From the NCBI RefSeq assembly GCF_000827555.1, contig NZ_CDOI01000101.1, forward strand, positions 1 through 64,000: a stretch of 64,000 nt of DNA. Direction: 5' to 3'. A program made the position numbers and the translations under genes. Source of the DNA: Capnocytophaga canis (GTDB lineage: Bacteria > Bacteroidota > Bacteroidia > Flavobacteriales > Flavobacteriaceae). A model generated the notes under the pieces. The model worked only from the letters and a program-made list of their open reading frames with translations. It had not been told where the DNA came from and did not search any database. Below, piece by piece: positions 54,733 through 64,000 of the stretch; the first letter of the stretch is position 1, and the number at the start of each line of letters is the position of its first letter.

Positions 54733-57700
54733 GTGAAACTAAACGATATTCTTCTCAAAATAAGTGAAAATCCGATATTTATTGAGCTAAACTCAAAAAT
54801 TAAAGCAGGAATATCCTCTCTGCAAATCAATCATTTATCAGGAGCTTCATTATCATTTGTCATTGCCAATCTTTTCCGAAACACGAAACGAAATTTGTTT
54901 GTGATGCTTTCGGATAAGGAAGAAGCAGCCTATTTTCTGAATGATTTGGAAAGCCTACTAGGCGATGAGCACGTAATATTTTTCCCCGATAGCTACCGCC
55001 GTCCGTATCAGATTGAAGACACGGATAACGCCAATGTTTTGCTTCGTGCCGAAGTGTTAAACCGATTGGGTTCACATCAAACGCCTTTGATCGTGGTGAG
55101 TTATCCTGAGGCTCTTTTTGAAAAGGTAATTACTCGCAAACAACTCGAGAAGAACACTTTAAAAATTAAAAAAGGAGACTCTTTATCTTTGGATTTCCTC
55201 AATGAAATGCTTTTCACCTACAACTTCAACCGAACAGATTTTGTCACCGAACCCGGGGAATTTTCAGTTCGTGGTGGTATTGTCGATGTTTTTTCTTTCT
55301 CGAACAACGAACCTTATCGCATTGAGTTTTTCGGCAATGAAATCGAAAGTATCCGAACTTTTGATGTTGAAACACAGCTTTCTACACAACAATTATCAAA
55401 AATCACGATTATTCCAAACATCGAAAACAAGGAAAATGAAGAAGTAAGGCAGTCCATTTTGGAATACATTTCGGAAGAAACACTTTTTATCGCGAAGGAT
55501 ATTGATAGTTTTCCTCAAAAAATCGATAAATTATTCAATAAATCCGTTGAAATTTACGAAAAACTATCGAACGAAGTCAAACATATCACTCCCGAAGTAC
55601 TTTTCTGTCAAAGTAATGAACTTTTGGAACGTATCAGCTCCTTTCAATCGATTTTCACAGGGGCAAACTCATTATTTTCTTCAGAAAAAATCGTTTTTAG
55701 AACTAATCCGCAACCTGCATTCAATAAGCAATTTGAGCTATTAATCAGCTATTTAAATGAGAAACACGAAGAAGGTTTCACCAATTACATTATTTGTTCC
55801 ACCGAGCAACAAGCAAAGCGTTTTGATGATATTTTCAAGGAAATGGAACAAAAAGTACATTATCAAACCGCCATTTTATCGCTACACAGCGGATTTGTAG
55901 ATTCGGACAATAAAATCAACGTCTTTACCGACCATCAGATTTTTGAACGCTATCATAAGTTTCACCTAAAAAATGGATATGCTAAAAAACAAGCCATTAC
56001 GCTTAAAGAACTCACTCAACTTACTGTTGGTGATTATGTTACGCATATCGACCACGGCATCGGGAAGTTTGCAGGATTACAAAAAATTGAAGTAGAAGGC
56101 AAAATGCAGGAAGCCATCAAACTTATCTATGGCGACCGCGATGTACTTTTTGTCAGCATTCATTCCCTACATAAAATTACGAAATACAACGGCAAAGACG
56201 GCAAACCTCCGAAGATTTACAAACTGGGTTCGGGAACGTGGAAAGCCCTGAAACAGAAGACAAAAGCTCGGGTTAAAGAAATCGCCTTCAACCTCATTCA
56301 ATTGTATGCCAAACGGAAAGAATCTAGCGGTTTTACCTTTGCTCACGACAGTTATCTGCAAAATGAATTGGAAGCCTCATTTCTTTACGAAGATACGCCC
56401 GACCAAAGCAAAGCTACTGCCGAGGTCAAAGCCGATATGGAAAGTCCAAAACCAATGGATAGGCTTGTTTGTGGCGATGTTGGCTTTGGAAAAACGGAAG
56501 TTGCCATTCGGGCAGCCTTTAAAGCGGTTGATAACGGAAAACAAGTAGCCGTTTTGGTGCCTACGACCATTTTGGCATTTCAACATTATCAGACATTTAG
56601 CAGCAGAATGAAAGATTTTCCGGTGAGGATTGATTACTTAAATCGATTCCGAACGGCAAAAGAGAAAAAAAACATTTTGGAAGAACTCGCCGAAGGCTCA
56701 CTAGATATCATCATTGGGACACATCAAATTGTAAATGAAAGTGTTAAGTACAAAGATTTAGGACTTCTAATCGTTGATGAAGAGCAAAAATTTGGTGTGG
56801 GTGTGAAAGACAAACTCAAAACGCTGAAAGAAAACCTTGACGTACTGACACTTACAGCAACTCCAATCCCAAGGACACTGCAATTCAGTTTGATGGCAGC
56901 AAGGGATTTGTCAGTAATCAATACGCCTCCACCAAATCGATATCCTATTGATAGTCAAGTTATCCATTTCAATGAAGAAATTATCCGTGATGCCGTTGCT
57001 TACGAAATTCAGCGAGGCGGACAAGTGTTTTTCATCAATAATCGAGTGGAAAATATCCGTGAAGTGGCAGGAATGCTACAACGGCTTGTTCCCGATGCCA
57101 AAATAGCCGTAGGTCACGGGCAAATGGACGGCAAAAAACTCGAAGAAACGATGCTTGCCTTTATGGACGGAACTTATGACGTTTTGGTAGCAACGACCAT
57201 CATCGAAAGTGGTTTAGATGTGCCTAATGCCAACACGATTTTCATCAATAACGCTCATAATTTTGGCTTGTCTGACCTACATCAAATGCGTGGACGTGTG
57301 GGGCGAAGCAACAAAAAAGCCTTCTGTTATTTCATCACACCTCCGTTTGTAGCAATGAGCGATGATGCTCGCAAACGAATACAAGCCATTGCTCAGTTTT
57401 CGGACTTAGGAAGTGGGTTCAATATTGCGATGAAGGATTTGGAAATACGAGGAGCGGGTGACTTGCTTGGTGGAGAACAAAGCGGTTTCATTAACGAAAT
57501 CGGATTTGAAACCTATCAGAAAATTTTGCAAGAAGCCATCGTAGAGCTGAAAGAAAACGAGTTTTCCGAATTGTATCAAACGAAGGAAGAAGACAAATCA
57601 TATCTGAATGATACACAAATTGATAGTGATTTTGAGCTTTTATTTCCGGATACTTACGTAAACCGAGTTGCGGAACGATTAAATCTTTACAATGAGCTAA

Positions 57701-58083
57701 GTAACATCAGTTCGGAAGCCGATTTACTAACCTACGAGAAGAATCTGATTGACCGCTTTGGTCAGTTGCCCCCTCAGGCTGTCGATTTGCTCAATAGCGT
57801 ACGTCTGAAATGGTTTGCAACCAAAATGGGAATCGAAAAATTAGTAATGAAAAACGGAAAAATGACAGGATATTTCATTTCCGACCAAGAAAGTCCGTTT
57901 TATCAAAGTTCTCGTTTTCAAAAAGTATTGCAATTTGTGCAACGCCACCCCGACCGATGCAGAATGCAAGAAAAAGAAACCCGCAACGGACTACGGTTGT
58001 TGCTTCACTTCAATAGTATCAATACTATTCATCAAGCCTTAAAAGTGATGCAATTGGTTTTCAACGAACAACACTCCTTTTAG
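54733..58083 (+). CDS. mfd: Transcription-repair coupling factor Mfd
   Basis: 1116-residue ATP-dependent translocase that removes stalled RNA polymerase and recruits nucleotide excision repair. N-terminal UvrB-like module (FVIANLFRNTKRNLFVMLSD), CarD-like polymerase-interacting domain (YVTHIDHGIGKFAGLQKIEV, about 435), helicase lobes with Walker A GDVGFGKTEVA (about 581-591), DEEQ box VDEEQKFGVG and TATPIPRTLQF, then VGRGQM-like VGHGQMDGK and QMRGRVGR, and the C-terminal domain. The start codon is GTG; no upstream ATG is in frame and the promoter is just upstream. Length is typical. Monocistronic, with a terminator at 58108. Confidence 0.96.
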   Translation: MKLNDILLKISENPIFIELNSKIKAGISSLQINHLSGASLSFVIANLFRNTKRNLFVMLSDKEEAAYFLNDLESLLGDEHVIFFPDSYRRPYQIEDTDNANVLLRAEVLNRLGSHQTPLIVVSYPEALFEKVITRKQLEKNTLKIKKGDSLSLDFLNEMLFTYNFNRTDFVTEPGEFSVRGGIVDVFSFSNNEPYRIEFFGNEIESIRTFDVETQLSTQQLSKITIIPNIENKENEEVRQSILEYISEETLFIAKDIDSFPQKIDKLFNKSVEIYEKLSNEVKHITPEVLFCQSNELLERISSFQSIFTGANSLFSSEKIVFRTNPQPAFNKQFELLISYLNEKHEEGFTNYIICSTEQQAKRFDDIFKEMEQKVHYQTAILSLHSGFVDSDNKINVFTDHQIFERYHKFHLKNGYAKKQAITLKELTQLTVGDYVTHIDHGIGKFAGLQKIEVEGKMQEAIKLIYGDRDVLFVSIHSLHKITKYNGKDGKPPKIYKLGSGTWKALKQKTKARVKEIAFNLIQLYAKRKESSGFTFAHDSYLQNELEASFLYEDTPDQSKATAEVKADMESPKPMDRLVCGDVGFGKTEVAIRAAFKAVDNGKQVAVLVPTTILAFQHYQTFSSRMKDFPVRIDYLNRFRTAKEKKNILEELAEGSLDIIIGTHQIVNESVKYKDLGLLIVDEEQKFGVGVKDKLKTLKENLDVLTLTATPIPRTLQFSLMAARDLSVINTPPPNRYPIDSQVIHFNEEIIRDAVAYEIQRGGQVFFINNRVENIREVAGMLQRLVPDAKIAVGHGQMDGKKLEETMLAFMDGTYDVLVATTIIESGLDVPNANTIFINNAHNFGLSDLHQMRGRVGRSNKKAFCYFITPPFVAMSDDARKRIQAIAQFSDLGSGFNIAMKDLEIRGAGDLLGGEQSGFINEIGFETYQKILQEAIVELKENEFSELYQTKEEDKSYLNDTQIDSDFELLFPDTYVNRVAERLNLYNELSNISSEADLLTYEKNLIDRFGQLPPQAVDLLNSVRLKWFATKMGIEKLVMKNGKMTGYFISDQESPFYQSSRFQKVLQFVQRHPDRCRMQEKETRNGLRLLLHFNSINTIHQALKVMQLVFNEQHSF

Positions 58084-58107
58084 AGATAAATACTAGAAAT
58101 TAAATTT

Positions 58108-58155
58108 AAAACCATATAGAAACATAGAAAAATGCTATGTTTTTATATGGTTTTT
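58108..58155 (+). terminator. Terminator of mfd
   Basis: Long two-part stem: aaaaccatata / tatatggtttt outside and acatag / ctatgt inside, followed by T residues. Confidence 0.85.
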
Positions 58156-58275
58156 ATTTATAGAAACTATCCTTACAAAGTAAAGAATCAAGATGAGTTT
58201 GGTAATTCATACACTTGCATTCACGATTTTTTGAAAACTATTTGAACGTTACTTTTTTAATATTTTATAAATTAG

Positions 58276-58283
58276 TATCTTTG
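58276..58283 (+). promoter_or_regulatory. -7 promoter element of the thioesterase gene
   Basis: TATCTTTG, 22 bp before ATG 58305; it lies inside the longer open frame that starts at 58215 and so excludes that start. Confidence 0.65.
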
Positions 58284-58304
58284 CCTTTCATTCAATGTAA
58301 ACCA

Positions 58305-59072
58305 ATGAAACAAACCATTTTTACAGAAACCTACAAAGTACGAAGTACACAACTCAACGTAAACAATCAGTTAGGGCTTTACGGAGTGTTGGGCATATTG
58401 CAAGATATCGCTGCCGAACACGCTGAAAATTTAGGCTTTGGCTACGAACAATTAGTCAAGGAAGGCTTCTTTTGGGTGCTTACTCAGCAAAAACTAAAAA
58501 TGAAACGTTGGCCCAAATGGAATGAAAGAATTACAGTAAAAACGTGGTCGCTACCCGTAATGGGGGTTTATGCTTTCCGTGAGTTTGAAATCCTTTCAGA
58601 AAAAGGAGAAGTCATTGGGAGTTGTTCCAGTACTTGGATTACTTTGGATATTGCATCACGCAAACCCATTGACCTATCGGATAGGCAAGAGCTTTTCTAT
58701 GCGCGTACCGATGGAGCGTTGGACTTCAAAACCGAACGTATTGACCTCCCCTCAGATTTAGAACTGATAAAAAAATTCAACGTACGCATTTCGGATTTGG
58801 ATGTCAATCTCCACGTGAACAACATAAAATATTCGCAATGGGTACTTGATATGCTTTCTTTGAAAAATCATAAGAATTATGTCATCAAAGAATATGATAT
58901 CAATTTCTTGTCGGAAACCTTTTATAACGATGAAATTCAAGGCTACTCAAGTACGCCTACGTTCGAAACCGACGGAAATATTACCGTTTTTTTCTGCGGT
59001 AAAAAGTCCGAACAAACCAAACCTGCCTTTATCGCTAAGTTGGTTGCCGAACCCATAAAAAAGAACCTTTAA
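58305..59072 (+). CDS. Acyl-ACP thioesterase
   Basis: 255-residue double hot-dog enzyme of the FatA/FatB family that releases free fatty acids from acyl carrier protein. The first half has LGILQDIAAEHAENLGFGYEQL and FFWVLTQQKLKMKRWPKWNERI; RVSDLDVNLHVNNIKYSQWVLDML (here RISDLDVNLHVNNIKYSQWVL) is the catalytic segment of the second half with conserved Asn-His. The start MKQTIFTETYKVRSTQL agrees with the promoter. The longer ATG 58215 is rejected. It lies 24 bp before the fucosidase gene, but co-transcription is only possible, not shown. Confidence 0.9.
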   Translation: MKQTIFTETYKVRSTQLNVNNQLGLYGVLGILQDIAAEHAENLGFGYEQLVKEGFFWVLTQQKLKMKRWPKWNERITVKTWSLPVMGVYAFREFEILSEKGEVIGSCSSTWITLDIASRKPIDLSDRQELFYARTDGALDFKTERIDLPSDLELIKKFNVRISDLDVNLHVNNIKYSQWVLDMLSLKNHKNYVIKEYDINFLSETFYNDEIQGYSSTPTFETDGNITVFFCGKKSEQTKPAFIAKLVAEPIKKNL

Positions 59073-59096
59073 AACAATCAAACACATTATAAAATG

Positions 59097-61331
59097 ATGA
59101 AACTTTTCACAAAACAATCAAAAACATTTTTGTTTTTATGTTTTCTAATCGGTGCATCAGGATATGCCCAGCAAAAAAAAGTGCACAATACCATTAAAGT
59201 CGAAGAAAACGACTCAAAAGAGGTCATTATCGAAAAAGCCTCAAGAGTGGTGCCTAACCAAAACCAATGGGAAGCCCTAAGCAATGAATACATCGCCTTT
59301 GTGCATTTTGGGCCAAACACCTTTACCCGTATGGAATGGGGCAGCGGAAAGGAAGACCCTAAAATATTCGATTTAAAAACCTTAGATACCGACCAATGGT
59401 GTAAAGCAATGCACGATTCAGGAATGAAAATGGTTATTCTAACGGTAAAACATCACGATGGATTCGTGCTTTGGCAAAGCCGATATACCAATCACGGAGT
59501 TATGTCTACAGATTTTCGAGGTGGAAAAGGCGATATTTTGAAAGACCTTTCGGAATCTTGTCAAAAATACGGTCTGAAATTAGGCGTATACTTATCTCCT
59601 GCTGACCTCTATCAAATAGAACACCCTGAAGGATTATATGGTAATTTAAGCAAATACACTAAAAGAACCATTCCGCGAGAGGTGCCAGGCAGACCTTTTG
59701 CAAACAAAACCACTTTTGAATTTGAGGTTGACGATTATAACGAGTATTTCCTTAACCAACTTTTTGAAATACTCACCGAATACGGCCCTGTACACGAAGT
59801 ATGGTTCGATGGGGCGCATCCTAAAACCAAGGGCGGTCAACAGTACAACTACACCGCTTGGAAGCAACTTATCCGCACGTTGGCTCCCAAAGCGGTTATC
59901 TTCGGAAGAGAAGATATCCGTTGGGGAGGAAACGAATCCGGAGCCACCCGAGAAACCGAATGGAATGTAATTCCTATGCCGATGAATCCTGCAACGGCTC
60001 AACGCTTCCCCGATATGACCGGAAAAGATTTGGGTTCACGCGAAAAGCTCTATAATGCCAAATACCTACACTATCAACAAGCCGAAATCAATACCTCCAT
60101 TCGTGAAGGTTGGTTCTACCGAGATGATACCTTCCAAAAAGTACGTAGTGCTGATGATGTTTTTGATATTTACGAACGAACCGTTGGCGGAAATACCACC
60201 TTCTTATTGAATATTCCACCCAATCGGGAAGGAAAATTTCCACAAACCGATGTTGATGTACTTAAAGAAGTAGGACAACGCATACGAGAAACTTATGATA
60301 ACAATTTGCTTTACAGAGCCAAAGGATGCAAAAAAGTATTGGATAATAACCCCGATACTTACTTGACTTTGAACAAAAAAAATCAGGAGATTATTATTTC
60401 TTCCAAAAAGCCGATAACCTTCAACCGAATTGTTTTACAAGAAGCCATTCGCACTCACGGAGAACGTGTAGAAAAACACAGCGTAGAGGCTTGGATTAAC
60501 AATCAATGGCAAGAAATTGCCTCGGCAACCAACATCGGTTATAAACGTATTTTACGTTTTCCAGAAGTAACCACCTCTAAAATTCGTTTTCGAGTGTTGG
60601 AATCACGTAATACCCCTGCAATCAGTCACATTTCGGCGCATTATTACAAAACTCGTCCGCCCCAGCTTTCTTTTTTCAGAAACTTGGACGGAATGGTAAC
60701 CATTGCACCAATGCAAACCCAATTCAATTGGAAACCCCACGGACAAAATGCCTCGGAAAACTTAAATACAGGTTATGAAATTTTCTATACTTTAGATGGT
60801 TCAGAACCTAATGAAAACAGTGCCAAATACACCGAGCCTTTTTTCGTAGAAAATAAACAACTCAAAGCCGTTTCTTTCAATAAAGGGATGAAAGGTGCGG
60901 TACGCTCAGAAGATTTAGGAATTCTAAAAAAACAATGGAAAGTACTCAATTTCAGTTCTGAACAAAATGATAGAAAAACCACTATGGCTTTTGATGCCCA
61001 ACCCAATACCTATTGGCAATCACAAAAAAGCTCTGAAAAACCATTCATAGCCATTGATTTAGGCAAAATACAGACCTTAAAGGCTTTGGTCTATACGCCA
61101 CAAACTTTCCATAGTAAAGGTATGTTAGCCAAGGGGTTAATTCAAGTGAGTAACGATGGTAAAACTTGGCAAACCGTAGCCAATTTTGAATTCGGAAACC
61201 TAATTAACGACCCAACCCCCAGAACTTTCTATTTTCCAGAAAGCGTTACCAGTCGTTACGTACGTATCGAAGCCACTGAAATTGCAGAAAACGGAGATAT
61301 TTTAACCATTGCAGAATTGGATTTTTTATAG
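59097..61331 (+). CDS. Secreted alpha-L-fucosidase (GH29) with C-terminal discoidin-like domain
   Basis: 744 residues with a signal peptide (SKTFLFLCFLIGASGYAQ). The GH29 barrel occupies about 50-370: FVHFGPNTFTRMEWGSG, MVILTVKHHDGFVLWQS and the nucleophile Asp238 in HEVWFDGAHPK. After about 420 come a beta-sandwich segment, a chitobiase-type beta-hairpin domain (FYTLDGSEPNENSAKYTEPF) and an F5/8 type C carbohydrate-binding domain (FIAIDLGKIQTLKALVYTPQ to SRYVRIEATEIAENG). It would release L-fucose from host glycoproteins. A second ATG at 59094 adds one residue. Confidence 0.93.
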   Translation: MKLFTKQSKTFLFLCFLIGASGYAQQKKVHNTIKVEENDSKEVIIEKASRVVPNQNQWEALSNEYIAFVHFGPNTFTRMEWGSGKEDPKIFDLKTLDTDQWCKAMHDSGMKMVILTVKHHDGFVLWQSRYTNHGVMSTDFRGGKGDILKDLSESCQKYGLKLGVYLSPADLYQIEHPEGLYGNLSKYTKRTIPREVPGRPFANKTTFEFEVDDYNEYFLNQLFEILTEYGPVHEVWFDGAHPKTKGGQQYNYTAWKQLIRTLAPKAVIFGREDIRWGGNESGATRETEWNVIPMPMNPATAQRFPDMTGKDLGSREKLYNAKYLHYQQAEINTSIREGWFYRDDTFQKVRSADDVFDIYERTVGGNTTFLLNIPPNREGKFPQTDVDVLKEVGQRIRETYDNNLLYRAKGCKKVLDNNPDTYLTLNKKNQEIIISSKKPITFNRIVLQEAIRTHGERVEKHSVEAWINNQWQEIASATNIGYKRILRFPEVTTSKIRFRVLESRNTPAISHISAHYYKTRPPQLSFFRNLDGMVTIAPMQTQFNWKPHGQNASENLNTGYEIFYTLDGSEPNENSAKYTEPFFVENKQLKAVSFNKGMKGAVRSEDLGILKKQWKVLNFSSEQNDRKTTMAFDAQPNTYWQSQKSSEKPFIAIDLGKIQTLKALVYTPQTFHSKGMLAKGLIQVSNDGKTWQTVANFEFGNLINDPTPRTFYFPESVTSRYVRIEATEIAENGDILTIAELDFL

Positions 61332-61353
61332 ATAGATAGAACCTTTATCAATT

Positions 61354-61404
61354 AAGAACATTACAATATACCACAGGTGTACTGTAATGTTCTTCGTTTT
61401 TTTT
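61354..61404 (+). terminator. Terminator of the fucosidase gene
   Basis: 12-bp perfect stem aagaacattaca (61354-61365) / tgtaatgttctt (61383-61394) followed by cg and eight T. Confidence 0.88.
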
Positions 61405-61842
61405 AAATTGTTTAAGTTGAGGTAGTCTTCGGGTAATTGTAATTTCAAAAAGAATAAAATTAGTTCAGTTTTATTATTGATTTTCAGTGGTGTACATCTC
61501 TTTATGTAGAATCTTTTTCTATACATTACACAGGAGATATATGATAAATATACCATATGTGTAACTGTTAAAAAAAGAAAAATATCGGAAAGATTCCTAA
61601 AAAGGCATATTTATTGCCTGGTATTTTAAAGTGTTGAAGAAATATGGAGAGCAGTTCGGATTAATAATTCAGTGAATCTGACATGTTTTTTATAAAGACA
61701 AATTATTCCTCCGTTGGTTGTGTCTTTGTGTTGACAATGTTGTATTTATCGTATAATTCAACTGTAAATCTTTTTTATGAAGGTGAATCTCTCTTGAGGT
61801 TTCTACATTCTTTAAAAACAAATTAAAACAACTATAAAAACA
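61405..61842. other. Non-coding gap upstream of the DUF2147 gene
   Basis: About 440 bp without a credible gene, strong promoter motif or hairpin. Confidence 0.4.
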
Positions 61843-62277
61843 ATGAAAAAAACTATTTTTACACTCGTTACGCTGTTATTAGGAAGTATTTTATATGCTC
61901 AAAATAAAGAGGATATCGTAGGAGTATGGCTCAGTGAAACCAAAGATGGTAAATTTCAAATTTATGAAGAAGGAGGTTTATTCTTCGGAAAACTAATTTG
62001 GATGAAAGAGGAGTTTGAAAAAGATGGTAAAACGCCTAAAAAGGACGTCAATAACCCCAACAAATCCCTTCGAAATGAACCTTTGAAAGGTAGCGTTATC
62101 TTAAAAAAATTGAAATACCATAAAGGGGAATGGAAAAATGGCGAAATTTACGATCCTCAAAGCGGAAAAACCTATCATTGTAAAGCTAAAATCAAAAATA
62201 ATCAATTGATTCTTAGAGGATTTGTAGGTATCTCTTTATTAGGAAAAAACACAACTTGGACTCGCGTAGAATCATAG
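61843..62277 (+). CDS. DUF2147 domain secreted protein
   Basis: 144 residues with a signal peptide (FTLVTLLLGSILYAQ). The rest fits DUF2147: DIVGVWLSETKDGKFQIYEEGG near the start, NPNKSLRNEPLKGSVIL in the middle, and WKNGEIYDPQSGKTYHCKAKI with LILRGFVGISLLGKNTTWTRV at the end. The family is a lipocalin-like beta-barrel of unknown function. It lies 24 bp before the SDR gene, so the two may be co-transcribed. Confidence 0.9.
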   Translation: MKKTIFTLVTLLLGSILYAQNKEDIVGVWLSETKDGKFQIYEEGGLFFGKLIWMKEEFEKDGKTPKKDVNNPNKSLRNEPLKGSVILKKLKYHKGEWKNGEIYDPQSGKTYHCKAKIKNNQLILRGFVGISLLGKNTTWTRVES

Positions 62278-62301
62278 TATAAGAAAAAATCAAAAACAAA
62301 T

Positions 62302-63321
62302 ATGCAAAAGAAAACAATACTATTAACTGGTGCAGGAGGAAGTGTAGGTAAAGAAGCACTTCAACTTTTAGTCAATAAACATAACTTGTACAACATCCGA
62401 ATATTTGATTTGGATACACCCAAAAACAGAAAGTATTTTGAAACGTTTTCAGATAAAATTGAAATTTTCTACGGAGATATAACCCGAAAGGAAGATACCG
62501 TAGCTCCAGTAACGGGAGTAGATGTAATTATCCATTTGGCGTCGGTCATTCCGCCTTTAGCGAATGAAAAAACTCATTTGGTAGATAGCGTAAACGTAGG
62601 TGGAACGCGTCATTTGGTGGAAAATACCGAAAAATACGCTCCTGATGCTTTTATGTTATTTGCTTCAAGTGTAGCCACATACGGCGACCGTTTGCAAGAC
62701 CCATACATACGCGTTACTGACCCGCTTGTACCCAGTGAGGGCGATTACTATGCTCAAGGGAAAATCATTATGGAAAAAATCGTGCGTGAAAGTCGTTTGC
62801 AGTGGAGTATTTTCCGCTTAGGAGCGATTATGGGGCCTAAAAACCATAAAATTTCGGGCATTATGTTTTTAATGTCGCTTGACCAATTGATGGAAATCGC
62901 CACGCCCCGAGACACCGCCAGAGCCTTTGTAAATGGCATTGATCATCTGCAAAGTTTAAATCAAAAAATATTCAATTTAGGCGGAGGAGCTGATTGTGTA
63001 ACCACGTATCGCGAATTTTTAGGCAAGAATTTTGAAATTTACGGTTTAGGAAAGCTCAATTTTCCTGAGCGTGCTTTTGCTACTAAGAACTTCCATTGTG
63101 GCGTTTATGTCGATGGTGACGAACTTGAAAAAATCGTTCGTTTCAGAAAAGACACCCTTGAAGATTATTACCAAATGGTGCGTGAGGCAACACCAATGCT
63201 ACAACGATGGGCAACTCGTTTATTTGCCCCAATTATCAAAAAATATTTACTTTCAAAGTCCGAACCCTATAAGGCTTGGAAGCAAAACGATACGGAGAAA
63301 ATAAAGCGCTATTTCCAATAG
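62302..63321 (+). CDS. NAD-dependent epimerase/dehydratase (extended SDR)
   Basis: 339-residue Rossmann-fold oxidoreductase. The cofactor motif is LLTGAGGSVGKEAL (residues about 7-20), with FDLDTPKNRKYF, IIHLASVIPPL and the catalytic YAQGK (Tyr-x3-Lys) preceded by LFASSVATYGD. The C-terminal third (FFRKDTLEDYYQMV-like RFRKDTLEDYYQMVREATP, LFAPIIKKYLLS) is specific to a flavobacterial subgroup. Sugar-nucleotide or steroid-like substrates are both possible, so no pathway is assigned. Confidence 0.88.
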   Translation: MQKKTILLTGAGGSVGKEALQLLVNKHNLYNIRIFDLDTPKNRKYFETFSDKIEIFYGDITRKEDTVAPVTGVDVIIHLASVIPPLANEKTHLVDSVNVGGTRHLVENTEKYAPDAFMLFASSVATYGDRLQDPYIRVTDPLVPSEGDYYAQGKIIMEKIVRESRLQWSIFRLGAIMGPKNHKISGIMFLMSLDQLMEIATPRDTARAFVNGIDHLQSLNQKIFNLGGGADCVTTYREFLGKNFEIYGLGKLNFPERAFATKNFHCGVYVDGDELEKIVRFRKDTLEDYYQMVREATPMLQRWATRLFAPIIKKYLLSKSEPYKAWKQNDTEKIKRYFQ

Positions 63322-63593
63322 TTTAAAAGAATGATTGTGTAGAAAAAACACAAATATCTGTATTTTAATACTTTATGTTAGATTAGGTTTGGCTTAGGAG
63401 ATTTTAGTTGGATTTCCTAAGCCATAAATTTTTGTTGCCAAGTGTAAGATCTAAGTCATTTACTCTCTGTATTTTAAGACAAAACGCAAATATCATGTTT
63501 TCCTAAGTATAGCTATAAAAAACATATTTGTTTGCCGAGTTTGCCTGTCCCTTATTCGATTTCTCCGAAATTGTTTCTTCTGAAAAAATACGT
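63322..63593. other. Non-coding gap with a terminator-like hairpin
   Basis: Mostly empty AT-rich sequence. Hairpin ggcttagga (63391-63399) / tcctaagcc (63415-63423) follows the SDR gene and is the likely terminator. Confidence 0.6.
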
Positions 63594-63601
63594 TATCTTT
63601 G
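63594..63601 (+). promoter_or_regulatory. -7 promoter element of the lipoprotein gene
   Basis: TATCTTTG, 24 bp upstream of ATG 63625; an ATTG at 63570-63573 is 20 bp upstream in -33 position. Confidence 0.6.
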
Positions 63602-63624
63602 TGACCAAATAAAAAATAATCAAT

Positions 63625-63907
63625 ATGAAAAGGCAAGGAGTATTTATGTTGATTTTTCTTCTCAACTTTGTTTGCATAGGTTGTCTAAAAAATGAAGAGG
63701 AAGACATTGAACGGATATCCGGTGCTTTATGACGCTCTTTTTTGCTTAGATAACCAAACGAAAAGGCTCGTTATAGTCGAAGAAATAAAAAATTTTGAGT
63801 TTGAAGTAGGTTACAGCTATATTTTAAAAGTAAACAAGGTGATAAAAGCCTCTCCTTACTCTGTTTCTTACGAGCTTATTGAAATGAAATCAAAGAAATT
63901 ACCATAA
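63625..63907 (+). pseudogene. Frameshifted DUF4377-like lipoprotein gene
   Basis: From ATG 63625 the frame reads a lipoprotein signal (MKRQGVFMLIFLLNFVCIGC) and then stops after 15 more codons (TGA). From about 63692 a different frame, YDALFCLDNQTKRLVIVEE then FEFEVGYSYILKVNKVIKAS, matches my recollection of the DUF4377 fold, 71 codons to 63907. Loss of one base in the A6 run at 63687-63692 would join signal peptide and domain in one frame. It could be a pseudogene, a phase-variable gene or a sequencing error. Not listed as intact. Confidence 0.6.
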
Positions 63908-63923
63908 AATCATTCATTTTCTT

Positions 63924-64000
63924 ATGAAAAACATATTTTTATCAACTATTTTATTGGGGCTGAGTTCCCTGAGCCTTGCACAAACCACGCAAAGGCTCGA
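63924..64000 (+). CDS. Secreted protein, N-terminal part only
   Basis: ATG 63924 opens MKNIFLSTILLGLSSLSLAQTTQRL, a complete signal peptide with cleavage near SLAQ, then the window ends. Too short to classify. Confidence 0.6.
   Translation, partial: MKNIFLSTILLGLSSLSLAQTTQRL

Overview
This 64 kb window is AT-rich chromosomal DNA of a Flavobacteriaceae-type Bacteroidota, most like Capnocytophaga. The genus is an inference; the phylum is well supported. Evidence: many genes are preceded by the Bacteroidota promoter (-7 TAnnTTTG, sometimes with -33 TTTG 18-23 bp upstream) and lack Shine-Dalgarno sites; families typical of the phylum are present (GH3-like ligase, GYDIA-type GHMP kinase, 631-aa PurF-like protein, M56 peptidase with TonB-plug-like repeats, DUF5362, GldJ/K-type sulfatase-modifying fold); host-glycan hydrolases of families GH2 and GH29 occur. 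No insertion sequence, phage, rRNA operon or CRISPR array was found. One tRNA (Gln, TTG) is present.

Layout. 1-5.2 kb: an RND efflux operon (MarR/GbsR regulator, adaptor, pump truncated by the window edge), with a 9-unit tandem repeat between adaptor and pump. 5.3-13.4 kb: a small outer-membrane protein and an amino-acid block (AGCS and DAACS symporters, aspartase, BrnQ carrier) plus a GH3-type ligase. 13.4-16.2 kb: an accessory stretch of small membrane or secreted proteins containing two copies of a hairpin terminator and two copies of a 146-148 bp structured element, the best candidate here for something undescribed. 16.2-31.9 kb: GapN-type dehydrogenase, GH2 beta-galactosidase, GHMP kinase, nadE, a carboxypeptidase-regulatory-like protein, purD, a formylglycine-enzyme-fold protein, a PurF-like amidotransferase with a P-loop kinase, a PfkB kinase and a TonB-receptor-like barrel. 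31.9-39.1 kb: a 997-aa TPR protein, YfcC transporter, pth, DUF5362 and ornithine aminotransferase.

39.7-44.2 kb is a second accessory stretch: a HigB/HigA-type toxin-antitoxin pair whose antitoxin carries an M78 metallopeptidase domain, a junction where two divergent genes both lost their 5' halves, and a radical-SAM/DUF4130 pair assigned to DNA metabolism. 44.5-54.5 kb: NhaC antiporter, nitroreductase, the greA-HIT-wza-wzc transcription unit that links housekeeping genes to capsule export, luxS, trxA, tRNA-Gln and a BlaI/M56 signalling pair. 54.7-64 kb: mfd, acyl-ACP thioesterase, GH29 alpha-fucosidase, DUF2147, an SDR epimerase, a frameshifted DUF4377-like lipoprotein and the start of a secreted protein.

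Physiologically, amino-acid import plus aspartase, ornithine aminotransferase and glycan hydrolases fit a host-associated organism that feeds on amino acids and host glycans. Perfect TAnnTTTG elements overlap several of the longest possible start codons, and this was used to move starts downstream. All assignments come from reading motifs by eye; no searches were run.
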